Source of the DNA: Oryzisolibacter propanilivorax
Lineage (GTDB): Bacteria; Pseudomonadota; Gammaproteobacteria; Burkholderiales; Burkholderiaceae_C
Length of the DNA stretch: 64,000 bases
Reading direction: 5' to 3'
Assembly: GCF_900103645.1 (NCBI RefSeq)
Contig: NZ_FNHP01000002.1
Coordinates: forward strand, 496,001-560,000
Shown one piece after another: positions 27,639 through 37,249 of this stretch; position 1 is the stretch's first letter; each line of letters starts with the position of its first letter. Both the position numbers and the translations under genes were made by a program. The notes beneath the pieces are model-generated. The model ran no database searches. It had not been told where the DNA came from and saw only the letters and a list, made by a program, of their open reading frames with translations.

Positions 27639-28064
27639 CTACAGAAAAGAATAGAAACAGCGGAAGGCGATCTTGCGCTCGGCCCAGTAGTCGGCCGCTT
27701 CGCGGAACACGTCCAGCAGCTGTTCGCGCACTTCCTTGTCGAACTTCGGCGTGACCGGGATCTGCTCGAGCACCACCACGAAGCCCGGCTGCGGGCCGCA
27801 CTTGTGCAGCGGGTCGGTCAGGCAGTCATACAGCGCGTCGAAGTTCTTGCCAAAGTGCGCCGGGAAGGTGAACTGCAGCGCGATCAGCTCCAGGATGTCC
27901 TGGCGCGTCTGCGCGTGCGCCAGGTTGGCATACAGGAAGTGGTGGCCCAGAACGCGCGCGCTTTCCTGCAACTCGTGCGCGCTGTAGGCGCGGATCGACT
28001 GCACGATGTTCGGGCGCACTCCACGCAGCAGGGCGTCCTGGTCCTTGCGAGGTGGCGATTGCAT
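27639..28064 (-). CDS. Barstar-family ribonuclease inhibitor
   Basis: The 141-residue protein has the barstar fold signature: LQFTFPAHFGKNFDALYDCLTD contains the aromatic-Gly-x-Asn-Asp/Phe-Asp-Ala region that plugs the ribonuclease active site. An N-terminal extension of about 45 residues precedes it. It should inhibit a barnase-like RNase in the cytoplasm; such an RNase gene lies 137 bases upstream on the same strand. The ATG at 28064 is preceded only by a weak purine-rich site. Confidence 0.83.
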   Translation of the reverse strand: MQSPPRKDQDALLRGVRPNIVQSIRAYSAHELQESARVLGHHFLYANLAHAQTRQDILELIALQFTFPAHFGKNFDALYDCLTDPLHKCGPQPGFVVVLEQIPVTPKFDKEVREQLLDVFREAADYWAERKIAFRCFYSFL

Positions 28065-28201
28065 CTGCGTTGCTCTTTCTTTCTAGGTTCAAAAAACGAT
28101 GGTCGCCGCCGCTGCGGGCCGGCGGGCGCCGCAGGCGGCGCGGGTTTCGGACAGGGGCCGCAGGCGCGCGGGACGTGGCAGGCCGGACACGGCGGATGCG
28201 G

Positions 28202-28624
28202 TCACGGCGCTATTTCCCGGAAGCTGGCGTAGTGGTCGCTGGTGTAGTAGCAGACCTCGGGCGTGCGCGGCAGCGCGCCGCCGCAGACGATGCGTCGCGC
28301 CCCGCGGTGCCGCACGCCCGGCGTGCGCACCGTATATTCGCGCCAATAGCCACGGCGCTGCGCCGGCAGCAGCCGCTCGCGGTTGCCGAACACCGCGCCA
28401 TCCTTGTCGTGCGGGAAGGGGCCGCCGGCATGGATCAGCGCATAGGTGGCGCGGCCCTGGGTGGGCAGCTCGGCGAGGGCGATGGGAGCGCTGGCGGCAG
28501 CAGGCGCGGACAGCGGGGGGGACGGCAGACGCGCGCTCGACACGGCCGGCGCCAGCAGGACCGCGGCACCCACAGCACACGCCACAAACGCCTTGCGCAC
28601 CGCAAGGGCACCGGCCTTGAACAT
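28202..28624 (-). CDS. Secreted guanyl-specific ribonuclease (barnase/RNase Sa-like)
   Basis: The 140-residue precursor has a signal peptide (FVACAVGAAVLLAPAVSSA) and a small microbial RNase domain. FGNRERLLPAQ is the substrate loop, REYTVRTPG holds the catalytic Glu, RRIVCGG the Arg, and YYTSDHYASFREI the catalytic His. It should cleave RNA after G outside the cytoplasm, with the downstream barstar protecting the cell. The ATG at 28624 was chosen for GGAAAGG ten bases upstream; longer in-frame starts lack the signal peptide at the N-terminus. Confidence 0.85.
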   Translation of the reverse strand: MFKAGALAVRKAFVACAVGAAVLLAPAVSSARLPSPPLSAPAAASAPIALAELPTQGRATYALIHAGGPFPHDKDGAVFGNRERLLPAQRRGYWREYTVRTPGVRHRGARRIVCGGALPRTPEVCYYTSDHYASFREIAP

Positions 28625-28638
28625 CCACGATACCTTTC

Positions 28639-28657
28639 CAAAACCCCGGGTTAACCC
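28639..28657 (-). promoter_or_regulatory. 19-base motif shared with the tctE-tctC gap
   Basis: Read on the minus strand this is GGGTTAACCCCGGGTTTTG, identical to 13862-13880. It sits 15 bases before the ribonuclease ATG and so lies in its leader or promoter. It could be an operator or a small repeat. No regulator can be named. Confidence 0.4.
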
Positions 28658-28702
28658 GAAATTTCGAGGCGCAAGTGTGACAAAAAGGGCCGACAAAGGC
28701 AA

Positions 28703-28729
28703 GCATCTGCCCATATTTTGGGCAGATGC
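28703..28729 (-). terminator. Strong hairpin between maeB and the ribonuclease gene
   Basis: GCATCTGCCCA (28703-28713) and TGGGCAGATGC (28719-28729) form a perfect 11-bp stem with a 5-base AT-rich loop, 46 bases beyond the maeB stop. The U-tract that should follow on the minus strand is poor (TTGCCTTTGTC), so termination may be partial. Confidence 0.55.
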
Positions 28730-28774
28730 CTGTTGTCTTCACGCCCTCTGGCGTGCGTGCGCGGCGGCTTTCGG

Positions 28775-31093
28775 TCAGCGCACGGTGTTGGCGTCGGCCA
28801 CCGTCAGCGCGGTCATGTTGACGATGCGGCGCACCGTGGCACTGGGGGTCAGCACCTGCACCGGCGCGGCCGCGCCCAGCAGCATCGGGCCGATGGCGAT
28901 GCCGCCGCCGGCGGCAGTTTTCAGCAGGTTGTAGGAGATGTTGGCCGCGTCGATGTTGGGCATGACCAGCAGGTTGGCGCTGCCCGACAGCGTGCCGTGC
29001 GGCATCAGCTGCAGGCGCTCCCTTTCGTCCAGCGCCACGTCGCCGTGCATCTCGCCGTCCACCTCCAGCCAGGGCGCCTGCTCGCGCAGCAGCGCCAGCG
29101 TGCGGCGCATCTTCACCGCGCTGTCGTGGTTGCTTGAGCCGAAGTTGGAGTGCGACAGCAGCGCCGCCTTGGGCTTGATGCCGAAGCGCATGATCTCCTC
29201 GGCCGCCATGACGGTGATCTCGGCCAGCTGCTCGGGCGTAGGGTCGTAGTTGACGTGCGTGTCGACGATGAACACCTGGCGGCCGGGCAGCAGCAGCGCG
29301 TTCATGGCGGCGTAGGTGGTGGCGCCGGCGCGCTTGCCGATGACCTGGTCGATGTACTGCAGGTGGTGCTGCGTGGTGCCCCAGGTGCCGCAGATCAGTC
29401 CGTCCACCTCGCCCTTGTGCAGCAGCATTGAGCCGATCAGCGTCAGGCGCCGGCGCATTTCGATCTTGGCGATCGGCACCGTGATGCCCTTGCGCTCGGT
29501 CATGCGGTGGTAGCTCTGCCAGAAGTCGCGGTAGCGGTGGTCGTCCTCGACGTTGACGACGTCGTAATCCGCGCCTTCCTTCAGGCGCAGACCGAACTTC
29601 TCGACGCGCTGGGCAATGATCGCCGGGCGGCCGATCAGCGTCGGGCGCGCCACGCGCTCGTCCACCAGGATCTGCGCGGCGCGCAGGATGCGCTCCTCCT
29701 CGCCCTCGGAGAACGCGATGCGCTTGGCCGTGGCCTGCTTGGCGGTCATGAAGATCGGCTTCATGATGTTGCCGGACGCATAGACGAAGGTCTGCAGGTG
29801 GTCGCGGTAGGCGTCCATGTCGGCGATCGGGCGCTGGGCCACGCCCGAGTCCGCCGCCGCCTGCGCCACCGCCGGCGCGATCTTCATCATCAGCCGCGGA
29901 TCGAACGGCTTGGGGATCAGGTACTCACGCCCGAACGCCAGCGGCTCGCCCACGTAGGCCGCGGCCACCACCTCGCTCTGCTCGGCCTGGGCGAGTTCCG
30001 CGATGGCATGGACCGCGGCGATCTCCATCTCGGTGGTGATGGTGGTGGCGCCGCAGTCCAGCGCGCCGCGGAAGATGTAGGGGAAGCACAGGACGTTGTT
30101 GACCTGGTTCGGGTAGTCGGTGCGGCCGGTGGCGATGATGGCGTCGCCGCGCACTTCCTGCACGTCCTCGGGGGCGATCTCGGGGTTGGGGTTGGCCAGC
30201 GCGAAGATCAGCGGGTTGGCGGCCATCTGGGCCACCATGTCCTTTTTCAGCACGCCGCCGGCCGACAGGCCCAGGAACACGTCCGCGCCCTCGATGACCT
30301 GGGTCAGCGTGCGCTGGTCGGTCACCTGCGCGAACTGCGCCTTGTCCTCGTCCATCAGTTCAGTGCGGCCCTGGTACACCACGCCGGCGATGTCGGTCAC
30401 CCAGATGTTGCCGCGCGGCAGGCCCAGCTTGACCAGCAGGCCCAGGCAGGCCAGGGCTGCGGCCCCCGCGCCGGACGCAACCAGCTTGACCTGGGCAATG
30501 TCCTTGCCCGCGACTTTGAGGCCGTTCAGGATGGCCGCGCCGACGACGATGGCCGTGCCGTGCTGGTCGTCGTGGAAGACCGGGATCTTCATGCGCTCGC
30601 GCAGCTTGCGCTCAACGTAGAAGCAGTCCGGCGCCTTGATGTCTTCCAGGTTGATGCCGCCAAAAGTGGGCTCCAGCGCGGCGATGATCTCGACCAGCTT
30701 CTCCGGGTCCTTCTCGTCGATCTCGATGTCGAACACGTCGATGCCGGAGAACTTCTTGAACAGCACCCCCTTGCCTTCCATGACCGGCTTGCCGGCCAGC
30801 GGGCCGATGTCGCCCAGGCCCAGCACGGCGGTGCCGTTGGTGACCACGCCGACCAGGTTGCCGCGCGCGGTGTAGCGGAAGGCGGCGGCCGGGTCCTTGA
30901 CGATCTCCTCGCACGGCGCGGCCACGCCCGGCGAGTAGGCCAGCGCCAGGTCGTGCTGGTTGCTCATCTGCTTGGTCGCGGCGATGGCGATCTTGCCGGG
31001 CTGCGGGAACTCGTGGTATTCCAGCGCGGCGCGTCGCAGCAGGGCGCGCTTGTCGGTGGGGGCGGGGGTAGGCGTGGCGGGGGTGTCGGGCAT
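28775..31093 (-). CDS. maeB: NADP-dependent malic enzyme MaeB
   Basis: MaeB decarboxylates malate to pyruvate with NADP+. The 772-residue hybrid has an N-terminal malic domain ([25 protein letters not shown]), an NAD(P)-binding domain ([16 protein letters not shown]), and a C-terminal phosphotransacetylase-like domain of about 330 residues with a regulatory role. The ATG at 31093 follows CTGGAGC at good spacing; an in-frame ATG seven codons earlier is less likely. A hairpin follows the stop. Confidence 0.93.
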   Translation of the reverse strand: MPDTPATPTPAPTDKRALLRRAALEYHEFPQPGKIAIAATKQMSNQHDLALAYSPGVAAPCEEIVKDPAAAFRYTARGNLVGVVTNGTAVLGLGDIGPLAGKPVMEGKGVLFKKFSGIDVFDIEIDEKDPEKLVEIIAALEPTFGGINLEDIKAPDCFYVERKLRERMKIPVFHDDQHGTAIVVGAAILNGLKVAGKDIAQVKLVASGAGAAALACLGLLVKLGLPRGNIWVTDIAGVVYQGRTELMDEDKAQFAQVTDQRTLTQVIEGADVFLGLSAGGVLKKDMVAQMAANPLIFALANPNPEIAPEDVQEVRGDAIIATGRTDYPNQVNNVLCFPYIFRGALDCGATTITTEMEIAAVHAIAELAQAEQSEVVAAAYVGEPLAFGREYLIPKPFDPRLMMKIAPAVAQAAADSGVAQRPIADMDAYRDHLQTFVYASGNIMKPIFMTAKQATAKRIAFSEGEEERILRAAQILVDERVARPTLIGRPAIIAQRVEKFGLRLKEGADYDVVNVEDDHRYRDFWQSYHRMTERKGITVPIAKIEMRRRLTLIGSMLLHKGEVDGLICGTWGTTQHHLQYIDQVIGKRAGATTYAAMNALLLPGRQVFIVDTHVNYDPTPEQLAEITVMAAEEIMRFGIKPKAALLSHSNFGSSNHDSAVKMRRTLALLREQAPWLEVDGEMHGDVALDERERLQLMPHGTLSGSANLLVMPNIDAANISYNLLKTAAGGGIAIGPMLLGAAAPVQVLTPSATVRRIVNMTALTVADANTVR

Positions 31094-31531
31094 GCGGGCT
31101 CCAGCTTTTGTCAAACGTGGCCGCGCCTACAACGAAATTGGGCCGTTGCAGGACGCACAGGGGGCTGTCCGATTGTAGGAGCCGGCCCCGCGTCCCACGC
31201 CCCGTGCGCGCCCGGTTCGCAGTGCAAACACCTTTGCGCCCGGCGCCGCAATGTGGTTGATGCCCAGGCGGCGAACAGGAAGGCCATGCCCTTCAACATG
31301 AGGATCGGCGATACGTACAGCATTGAAAAATTAGGGTATTGATCCTCTGCAACCTTCCGTGTTTACCTGTTAAAAACCTTTTCTTTGTCTTGCAGCACAG
31401 CCAGCTGTCGTTCTGACCAGACCACAAGCACAGCCGCGCCAGCGTGATCAACGCCGAGAAATATCAAAAACAATAGCTGCCAGCGCTTGCTGCATAAGCG
31501 CTGGATGCCAAAAACGTTCGCAGAAAAATCC
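31094..31531 (+). other. Gene-free upstream region of the RTX protein
   Basis: No coding region is supported here. The segment 31300-31420 is clearly more AT-rich than its surroundings (ATTGAAAAATTAGGGTATTG, TGTTAAAAACCTTTTC). It probably holds the promoter of the RTX gene and perhaps a divergent maeB promoter. I could not fix the -35/-10 boxes. Repeat R6 occupies 31463-31516. Confidence 0.4.
31463..31516 (+). repeat. Dispersed palindromic repeat R6
   Basis: This is the best-formed copy. It starts ATCAAAAACAATAGCTGC; CCAGCGCTT (31480-31488) pairs perfectly with AAGCGCTGG (31496-31504) and is followed by ATGCCAAAAACG. It lies 16 bases before the chosen RTX start and contains two in-frame ATG/alternative starts. 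If those were used, the repeat would encode the N-terminus. Confidence 0.82.
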
Positions 31532-34500
31532 ATGAACGACATGACTGTTACCGCACGCGACATCATCTTCATCGACAGCCGCGTGCAAAACGCCGCCACG
31601 CTGCTGAAGGGCCTGCCGCCCGGCGCCGAGGTGATGTACTTGAAGGCTGGCGAAGACGGCTTGCAGCAGATGGCAGCCGCCCTGGGCGAGCGCGGCGACG
31701 TGGGCGCCGTGCATGTGCTCGCGCATGGCAGCCCTGGCCAGTTGTGGCTGGGCACTACCCACCTGGATCTTGCTGCACTGGAGCGCCCGCAGGTGCGGGC
31801 CGATCTGGCTGCACTGGGCCGAGGCTTGACGGCGGATGGCGATCTGCTGTTGTACGCATGTGATCTGGCACAGGGTGAACTGGGCGCGCGTCTTATCACT
31901 GCCCTGGCCCAATGGACGGACGCTGACATTGCCGCGTCGATCAATTCCACCGGTGCGGCGGCCTTGGGCGGCGACTGGTTGCTCGAGGCCCACGTTGGCG
32001 CCATCGAAGCGGTCACACCATTCGACCCGCTGAGGCTGGCCGACTATGCCGGCACGCTCGCTGCGCCCAGCAGCGGTGTGACCACGTTCGGCACAGGTGG
32101 TAATGACCAAACGCTGGCGAGCGGACCTGGAAGTCAAGGGGTGACGGTTTCCGATATGAGAGGCAGCGGCTGGGACGTCACAGTGACCACTACCACCGCA
32201 ACGCTTATCCAGATCGCTGCGGGCGATTTGGCATGGGGTACTGGTGACGGCATCTATTACACGGATGCGACGAGCAATGGCGAGCCTCTGCAGTCGTTCC
32301 GCATCGCCAGCAATGGCGGCAGCCTGTTCGATCTGCAAAGCCTGAAGGTCTCGGTCAGTACTGTGGCGTCCGGCGGAAGCGTGACCTTGCAGGTCACAGG
32401 CTACAGCAACGGCAATCCCAAGGCCGGAGCAGCGCAGACGTTCAACCTGAACATTGATGCAAATAGTCAGTCCAATCTTGAGTCGCTGGACGTGAGCAGT
32501 GACCCAGATTTTGTTGGCGTCGACGCCTTCGTTCTTACCCAGACCGCGGGCAGCCCCGTCATCTTTGTGGGGATCGACGATATTCATGCGTTGAACGTGC
32601 GCACAGCCAATGTGCCCCCGCTTCTTGGCGGCCTGCAAGGCGACAGCGTCGCCTTCACCGAAGGCGACAGCGCCCGGCTGATCGACCTGTACAGCAATGC
32701 CACGGTGTCGGACGGCGACTCGGCCGACTTCAACGGCGGCAGCGTGCGGGTGGCGATCACCACCAACCGCGTCACCGCCGAAGACCTGCTGTCGATCCGG
32801 AACCAGGGCACCGGCACCGGGCAGATCGGCGTCAGCGGCAGCACCCTCACCTACGGTGGTGTCGCCATCGGCACTTTCACCGGCGGCAGCGGCAGCAACG
32901 ATCTGCTGATCACCTTCAACTCCACCTCGGCCACGCCGGCCGCGGTCGGAGCGCTGCTGCACAACCTGGTGTACGACAACAGCAACGTCGACAACCCCAC
33001 CGCGTCGGCGCGCACCCTGAGCGTCACCGTCAGCGACGGAGATGGCGGCACCAGCACCGCCAACACCGTCACCGTCAACGTGGTGGCGGTGAACGACGCG
33101 CCCACGCTCAACCCGACCAACAGCGTCACCAGCTATGCCGAGGGCGGCAGCGCCGCCGTGCTCAGCGGCAGTCTGACGCTTGCCGACGTGGACAGCACCA
33201 CCTTCCAGGGCGCCACCGTCACCGTCAGCGACTTCCGCGCCGGCGACGTGCTGTCCGTCGGCGCGCCCAATGGCTTCACCGTCGGCTACGACAGCGGCAC
33301 CGGCGTGCTGACCCTGAGCGGCGGCGGCTCGCTGGCCGCGTTGCAGGCCGCGCTGCGCTCGATCACCTATTCCTCGACCTCGGACGACCCCACCGCTGGC
33401 GGCACCGACGCCACCCGCCAGATCAACTTCACCGTCACCGACAGCGGCGGCGCCACCTCCACGGCGGCCACCGCGCAAGTGGCCGTCACCGGCGTCAACG
33501 ACGCGCCGATGGTCACCGCCAGCGGCGGTAGCACCGCCTTCGTCGAAGGCAACAACGTGACCTCGACCCCGGTGGTCATCGACAGCGGCCTCACCGTGTC
33601 CGACAGCGATTCGCCGCTGCTCTCCAGCGCCACGGTGGCGATCAACGGCAACTTCCTCAGCAGCCAGGACCTGCTGGGCTTCAGCAACAACCCAGCCACC
33701 ATGGGCGACATCAGCGCCAGTTACGACAGCAGCACTGGCGTGCTGACGCTGACCTCGACCAACGGCGCCAGTGCCGCGCAATGGCAGGCCGCGCTGCGCA
33801 GCGTCACCTACAGCAACAGCTCGGATACGCCGTCCAGCGCCAACCGCACCATCACTTTCCACGTCAACGACGGCAACAGCGTCAGCAGCGGCGCCAGCCG
33901 CACCGTCACCGTCGCCGCCGTCAACGACGCACCGGTCAACACCGTACCGGCCGCGCAGAACGCGGCGCAGGACGGCGCCCTGGTATTCAGCGCCGGCAAC
34001 GGCAACGCCATCGGGATCGCCGACGTGGACGCGGGCAGCAACCCGGTGCAGGTCACGCTCACGGCCAGCCATGGCCTGCTCACGCTGGGCGACACCACCG
34101 GTCTGGCTTTCTCAGTTGGGGATGGGGTCGGCGATGGCACCATGACCTTCGTGGGCACCATAGCCGCCATCAACACCGCGCTGGCCGGCCTGTCGTTCTC
34201 TCCCAATGGCGGCTACTACGGTGCCGCCGCGGTGCAGATCACCACCGACGACCTTGGTCAATCGGGCAGCGGCGGTGGTCAAACCGACACCGACACCATC
34301 GCCATCACCGTCGCCCAGGCCGACCCCACGGTCACCGGCGTGGCCGCGTCCAGCCCGGACGGCACGTACAAGGCGGGTGACGCGGTGAACATCACCGTCA
34401 CCTTTGACCAGGCCGTGAACGTGAGCGGTGGCACACCCACGCTGCTGCTGGAAACCGGCGTCACCGACCGCAAGGCCACCTATGTCAGCGGCAGCGGCAG

Positions 34501-37108
34501 CAACACCCTGACCTTCCGCTACACCGTGCAGACCGGCGACGCCAGCAGCGACCTGGACTACGTCAGTGCGTCCGCACTGGCGCTTGAGGGCGCCACCATC
34601 CAGAGCGCCAGCGGCGGCCAAGGCGCCGTGCTCACCTTGCCCGCGCCCGGCGGTGCGCAGTCCCTTGGCGGGCAGTCGGCCCTGGTCATCGACGGCATCG
34701 CCCCCACCGTGACCAGCGTCGCCGTGCCCGCCGACGGCACCTATGTCGCCGGCCAGATCCTCGACTTCACCGTCAACTTCAGCGAGAGCATCAGCGTCGA
34801 CACCAGTGGCGGCACGCCGCGCCTGGCCGTGACGCCGGAGACCGGCGGCACGGCGTACGCCCAATATGTGTCGGGCTCGGGTACGAGCGCGCTGGTGTTC
34901 CGTCTGCCCGTGACCATTGGCCAGAACGATGCCGACGGCATCACCCTGGGCGCCAGCCTGGAGCCCAACGGCGGCACGCTGCGCGATGGCGCCGGCAATG
35001 ATGCCGTTCTGACACTGAATGCGGTACCCCCAACCGCCGGCGTGCGCGTCGACGCGGTCGCCCCGACGCTGCTGCCAGCGCCCAGCACGCCTGCGGACGA
35101 CGCGACCGGCGTTCTCCTGAACAGCAGCCTCGTGCTGTCCTTCAGCGAGCCGCTGTCGGCAGCGGGAGCGGATCTGACGCGGGTCTACCTCAAGGACGTG
35201 GCCAGCGACACCACGGTGCCTGCCGCCGTGTCGATCAACGGTGCGGGCCAACTCGTCATCGCGCCCACTTCCAGCCTGAGCTACGGCACTGCGTACTACG
35301 TGACCTGGGACGCCGGCGCCCTGCGCGACGCGGCCGGTAACGCCGCCGCAGCCGTCGCGGATGAGACCACCTACAACTTCACCACGCAGGCCGCGCCGCC
35401 ACCGCCGCCACCACCACCGCCGCCCAGCCCATCAGTGGACGGCGTACCGGTGACCACGCAGCCTGGCCCCGGTGGCACGACCATCGTCACCATCCCGGTC
35501 ATCACGCCCACCCGCCCAGACGATCCGGCCAGCCCGAACCATGACCTCGCCGATATACCGCTGGTCACCGCCCCGGGCGGCCAGCCCATCGTGCAGGTCG
35601 GTGTGCCCGTGGGTGTCGGCGTGCAGGCCCAGGGCCCCAGCCGCCCGATCAGCGGCGACGCGGCCCTGGCCGAGCTGGGCCTGAGCATCGTGCGGGTGGC
35701 GGGCAACGACCCGGAGCTGACCAACAGCGGCCAGGTGTTCTTCGCCACGCTCGACCCGTCCGAGCCGCTGACGGTGCAGACCATCACCGTCACCACCGGC
35801 GCCGGCTTCGACCCTGGACGGCCCCTGCACATCACCGGTAGCGCGCAGGCCGGCGTCGGCCAGCAGGCCATCATCCTGGACGCTCGCGCGCTGCCCAGCG
35901 GCACGCTGGTGCAGGTGGACGACGTGGACTTCCTGGCCGTGGTCGGCGCGGTGCGCGTCATAGGGGGCGCCGGACAGAACATCGCCAGCGGAGATGGCGC
36001 CAGCCAGTGGATCGTGCTCGGCGCGGACGATGACGTGATTCACGGCGGCGGCGGCAACGACGTGGTGGCCAGCAAGGGCGGCCATGACTGGCTGTATGGC
36101 GATGCGGGCGACGACCTCATCGTCGGCGGCATCGGCGACGACCACCTGGAGGGCGGCGCCGGCAACGACGTGCTGCAGGGCGGCATGAGCGATGCCGGCA
36201 TCTGGAGCTTCGCGCTGCAGGCCAACGGCAGTCTGCGGGTCGACTACGGCGCCAGCCAGGCGCTGCTGACCGATGTGCTCCAGGCGAGCGCCACGGGCCG
36301 CTGGAACGGCGGAGTAGTGCTGGACGAACGGCTGGCCCTGGCGTGGCAGGACCCCGCGCAGCTTGAGACCGTCAGCCTGGTGTATCAGGGGCTGACCGGG
36401 GCGCTGCCGAGCCTGGAGGCGATGAACCTGTTCTCAACCCAGGGTTGGAGCGTTGACGACACGCTGCTGGCTGCGTGGAGCTGGTTCGAGCACACGCTGC
36501 CGGCCGGCGCCGGCACGCGCGACAAGCTGCAGGCACTGCTCATGCGGACTTGGGGCGCCGATCGGGTGACCAGCGCGCTGCTGGATGCCGGCGAGCAGTA
36601 CATCGCTGCCGGCGGGCGCTTCAGCGACGTGCTGCAGCTGCTGGTGAACGACGACCAGGTGCGCGGCGCGATCACCCGGGATGGCGTGCTCCAACTCACC
36701 CAGGCACATCTGGGAGAGATGGGCTGGGGGCCTGACAGCGGCCACGACACCCTGGTGGGCGGCGCGGGCAATGACGTGCTGATCGGCGGGGGCGGCAACG
36801 ACGTGCTCGATGGCGGCGGCGGCACCGACATGGCCGTGTTCTTCGGCACGCTCGACCACTTCAGCGTGCAGGTGCGCGCCAGCACCGCCGAGGACGCCGC
36901 AGCCGGTGCGCGTGAGGTGGTGCTGCGCAACGCCTTGAGCGGCGAGCAGGACGTCCTGCGCGATGTGGAACTGGTGCAGGTCGGTGGTCAGGCGTATTGG
37001 CTGGACACGGCGCAGCTGCAGGAGGGCCACGTGGCGCAGCCGCTGGCGGATGCGGTGCGACCCGTGGGCGGGCCCGAACTGGTGCTGGTCGGCCTGCCCG
37101 CGTTCTGA
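31532..37108 (+). CDS. Large RTX surface/secreted protein with DUF4347 and Ig-like repeats
   Basis: The 1,858-residue protein has no signal peptide. DUF4347 occupies about 10-170 (HVLAHGSPGQLWL, LLLYACDLA). Four cadherin-like repeats of 110-140 residues follow (about 360-930); the first three end in VNDAP. Three Ig-like domains follow (about 930-1290; SLVLSFSEPLS in the last), then a ten-Pro hinge. Calcium-binding nonapeptide blocks (GGGGNDVV, GGAGNDVLQGG) lie at about 1495-1552 and 1735-1767, with a DUF4214-like segment between. This is the build of a type I-secreted adhesin. The ATG at 31532 avoids starts inside repeat R6. No ABC exporter genes are adjacent. Confidence 0.85.
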   Translation: MNDMTVTARDIIFIDSRVQNAATLLKGLPPGAEVMYLKAGEDGLQQMAAALGERGDVGAVHVLAHGSPGQLWLGTTHLDLAALERPQVRADLAALGRGLTADGDLLLYACDLAQGELGARLITALAQWTDADIAASINSTGAAALGGDWLLEAHVGAIEAVTPFDPLRLADYAGTLAAPSSGVTTFGTGGNDQTLASGPGSQGVTVSDMRGSGWDVTVTTTTATLIQIAAGDLAWGTGDGIYYTDATSNGEPLQSFRIASNGGSLFDLQSLKVSVSTVASGGSVTLQVTGYSNGNPKAGAAQTFNLNIDANSQSNLESLDVSSDPDFVGVDAFVLTQTAGSPVIFVGIDDIHALNVRTANVPPLLGGLQGDSVAFTEGDSARLIDLYSNATVSDGDSADFNGGSVRVAITTNRVTAEDLLSIRNQGTGTGQIGVSGSTLTYGGVAIGTFTGGSGSNDLLITFNSTSATPAAVGALLHNLVYDNSNVDNPTASARTLSVTVSDGDGGTSTANTVTVNVVAVNDAPTLNPTNSVTSYAEGGSAAVLSGSLTLADVDSTTFQGATVTVSDFRAGDVLSVGAPNGFTVGYDSGTGVLTLSGGGSLAALQAALRSITYSSTSDDPTAGGTDATRQINFTVTDSGGATSTAATAQVAVTGVNDAPMVTASGGSTAFVEGNNVTSTPVVIDSGLTVSDSDSPLLSSATVAINGNFLSSQDLLGFSNNPATMGDISASYDSSTGVLTLTSTNGASAAQWQAALRSVTYSNSSDTPSSANRTITFHVNDGNSVSSGASRTVTVAAVNDAPVNTVPAAQNAAQDGALVFSAGNGNAIGIADVDAGSNPVQVTLTASHGLLTLGDTTGLAFSVGDGVGDGTMTFVGTIAAINTALAGLSFSPNGGYYGAAAVQITTDDLGQSGSGGGQTDTDTIAITVAQADPTVTGVAASSPDGTYKAGDAVNITVTFDQAVNVSGGTPTLLLETGVTDRKATYVSGSGSNTLTFRYTVQTGDASSDLDYVSASALALEGATIQSASGGQGAVLTLPAPGGAQSLGGQSALVIDGIAPTVTSVAVPADGTYVAGQILDFTVNFSESISVDTSGGTPRLAVTPETGGTAYAQYVSGSGTSALVFRLPVTIGQNDADGITLGASLEPNGGTLRDGAGNDAVLTLNAVPPTAGVRVDAVAPTLLPAPSTPADDATGVLLNSSLVLSFSEPLSAAGADLTRVYLKDVASDTTVPAAVSINGAGQLVIAPTSSLSYGTAYYVTWDAGALRDAAGNAAAAVADETTYNFTTQAAPPPPPPPPPPSPSVDGVPVTTQPGPGGTTIVTIPVITPTRPDDPASPNHDLADIPLVTAPGGQPIVQVGVPVGVGVQAQGPSRPISGDAALAELGLSIVRVAGNDPELTNSGQVFFATLDPSEPLTVQTITVTTGAGFDPGRPLHITGSAQAGVGQQAIILDARALPSGTLVQVDDVDFLAVVGAVRVIGGAGQNIASGDGASQWIVLGADDDVIHGGGGNDVVASKGGHDWLYGDAGDDLIVGGIGDDHLEGGAGNDVLQGGMSDAGIWSFALQANGSLRVDYGASQALLTDVLQASATGRWNGGVVLDERLALAWQDPAQLETVSLVYQGLTGALPSLEAMNLFSTQGWSVDDTLLAAWSWFEHTLPAGAGTRDKLQALLMRTWGADRVTSALLDAGEQYIAAGGRFSDVLQLLVNDDQVRGAITRDGVLQLTQAHLGEMGWGPDSGHDTLVGGAGNDVLIGGGGNDVLDGGGGTDMAVFFGTLDHFSVQVRASTAEDAAAGAREVVLRNALSGEQDVLRDVELVQVGGQAYWLDTAQLQEGHVAQPLADAVRPVGGPELVLVGLPAF

Positions 37109-37191
37109 CCCTGCGCCGCGCGCCGTGCCCCTGGCGGGTGCGATGCGCGGCCGAGGGGCACCCGGCGCCCCTGTCTGTTGCGTCGATACAA

Positions 37192-37245
37192 GCCAAAACT
37201 GCTTGCAGCCCAATGAATACGCGGGCTTGCAGCTATGACTAAAGG
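37192..37245 (-). repeat. Dispersed palindromic repeat R7
   Basis: This reverse-orientation copy contains CAAAACTGCTTGCAGCCC, a loop, then GGGCTTGCAGCTATGACT. It lies between the convergent RTX and aminotransferase genes, ending five bases before the aminotransferase stop. Confidence 0.7.
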
Positions 37246-37249
37246 AGCA

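Noticed and set aside
32610-34320. A recent DNA-level tandem duplication within the RTX protein gene
   Set aside because: The cadherin-like repeats are similar at protein level but too diverged at nucleotide level to be a recent duplication.
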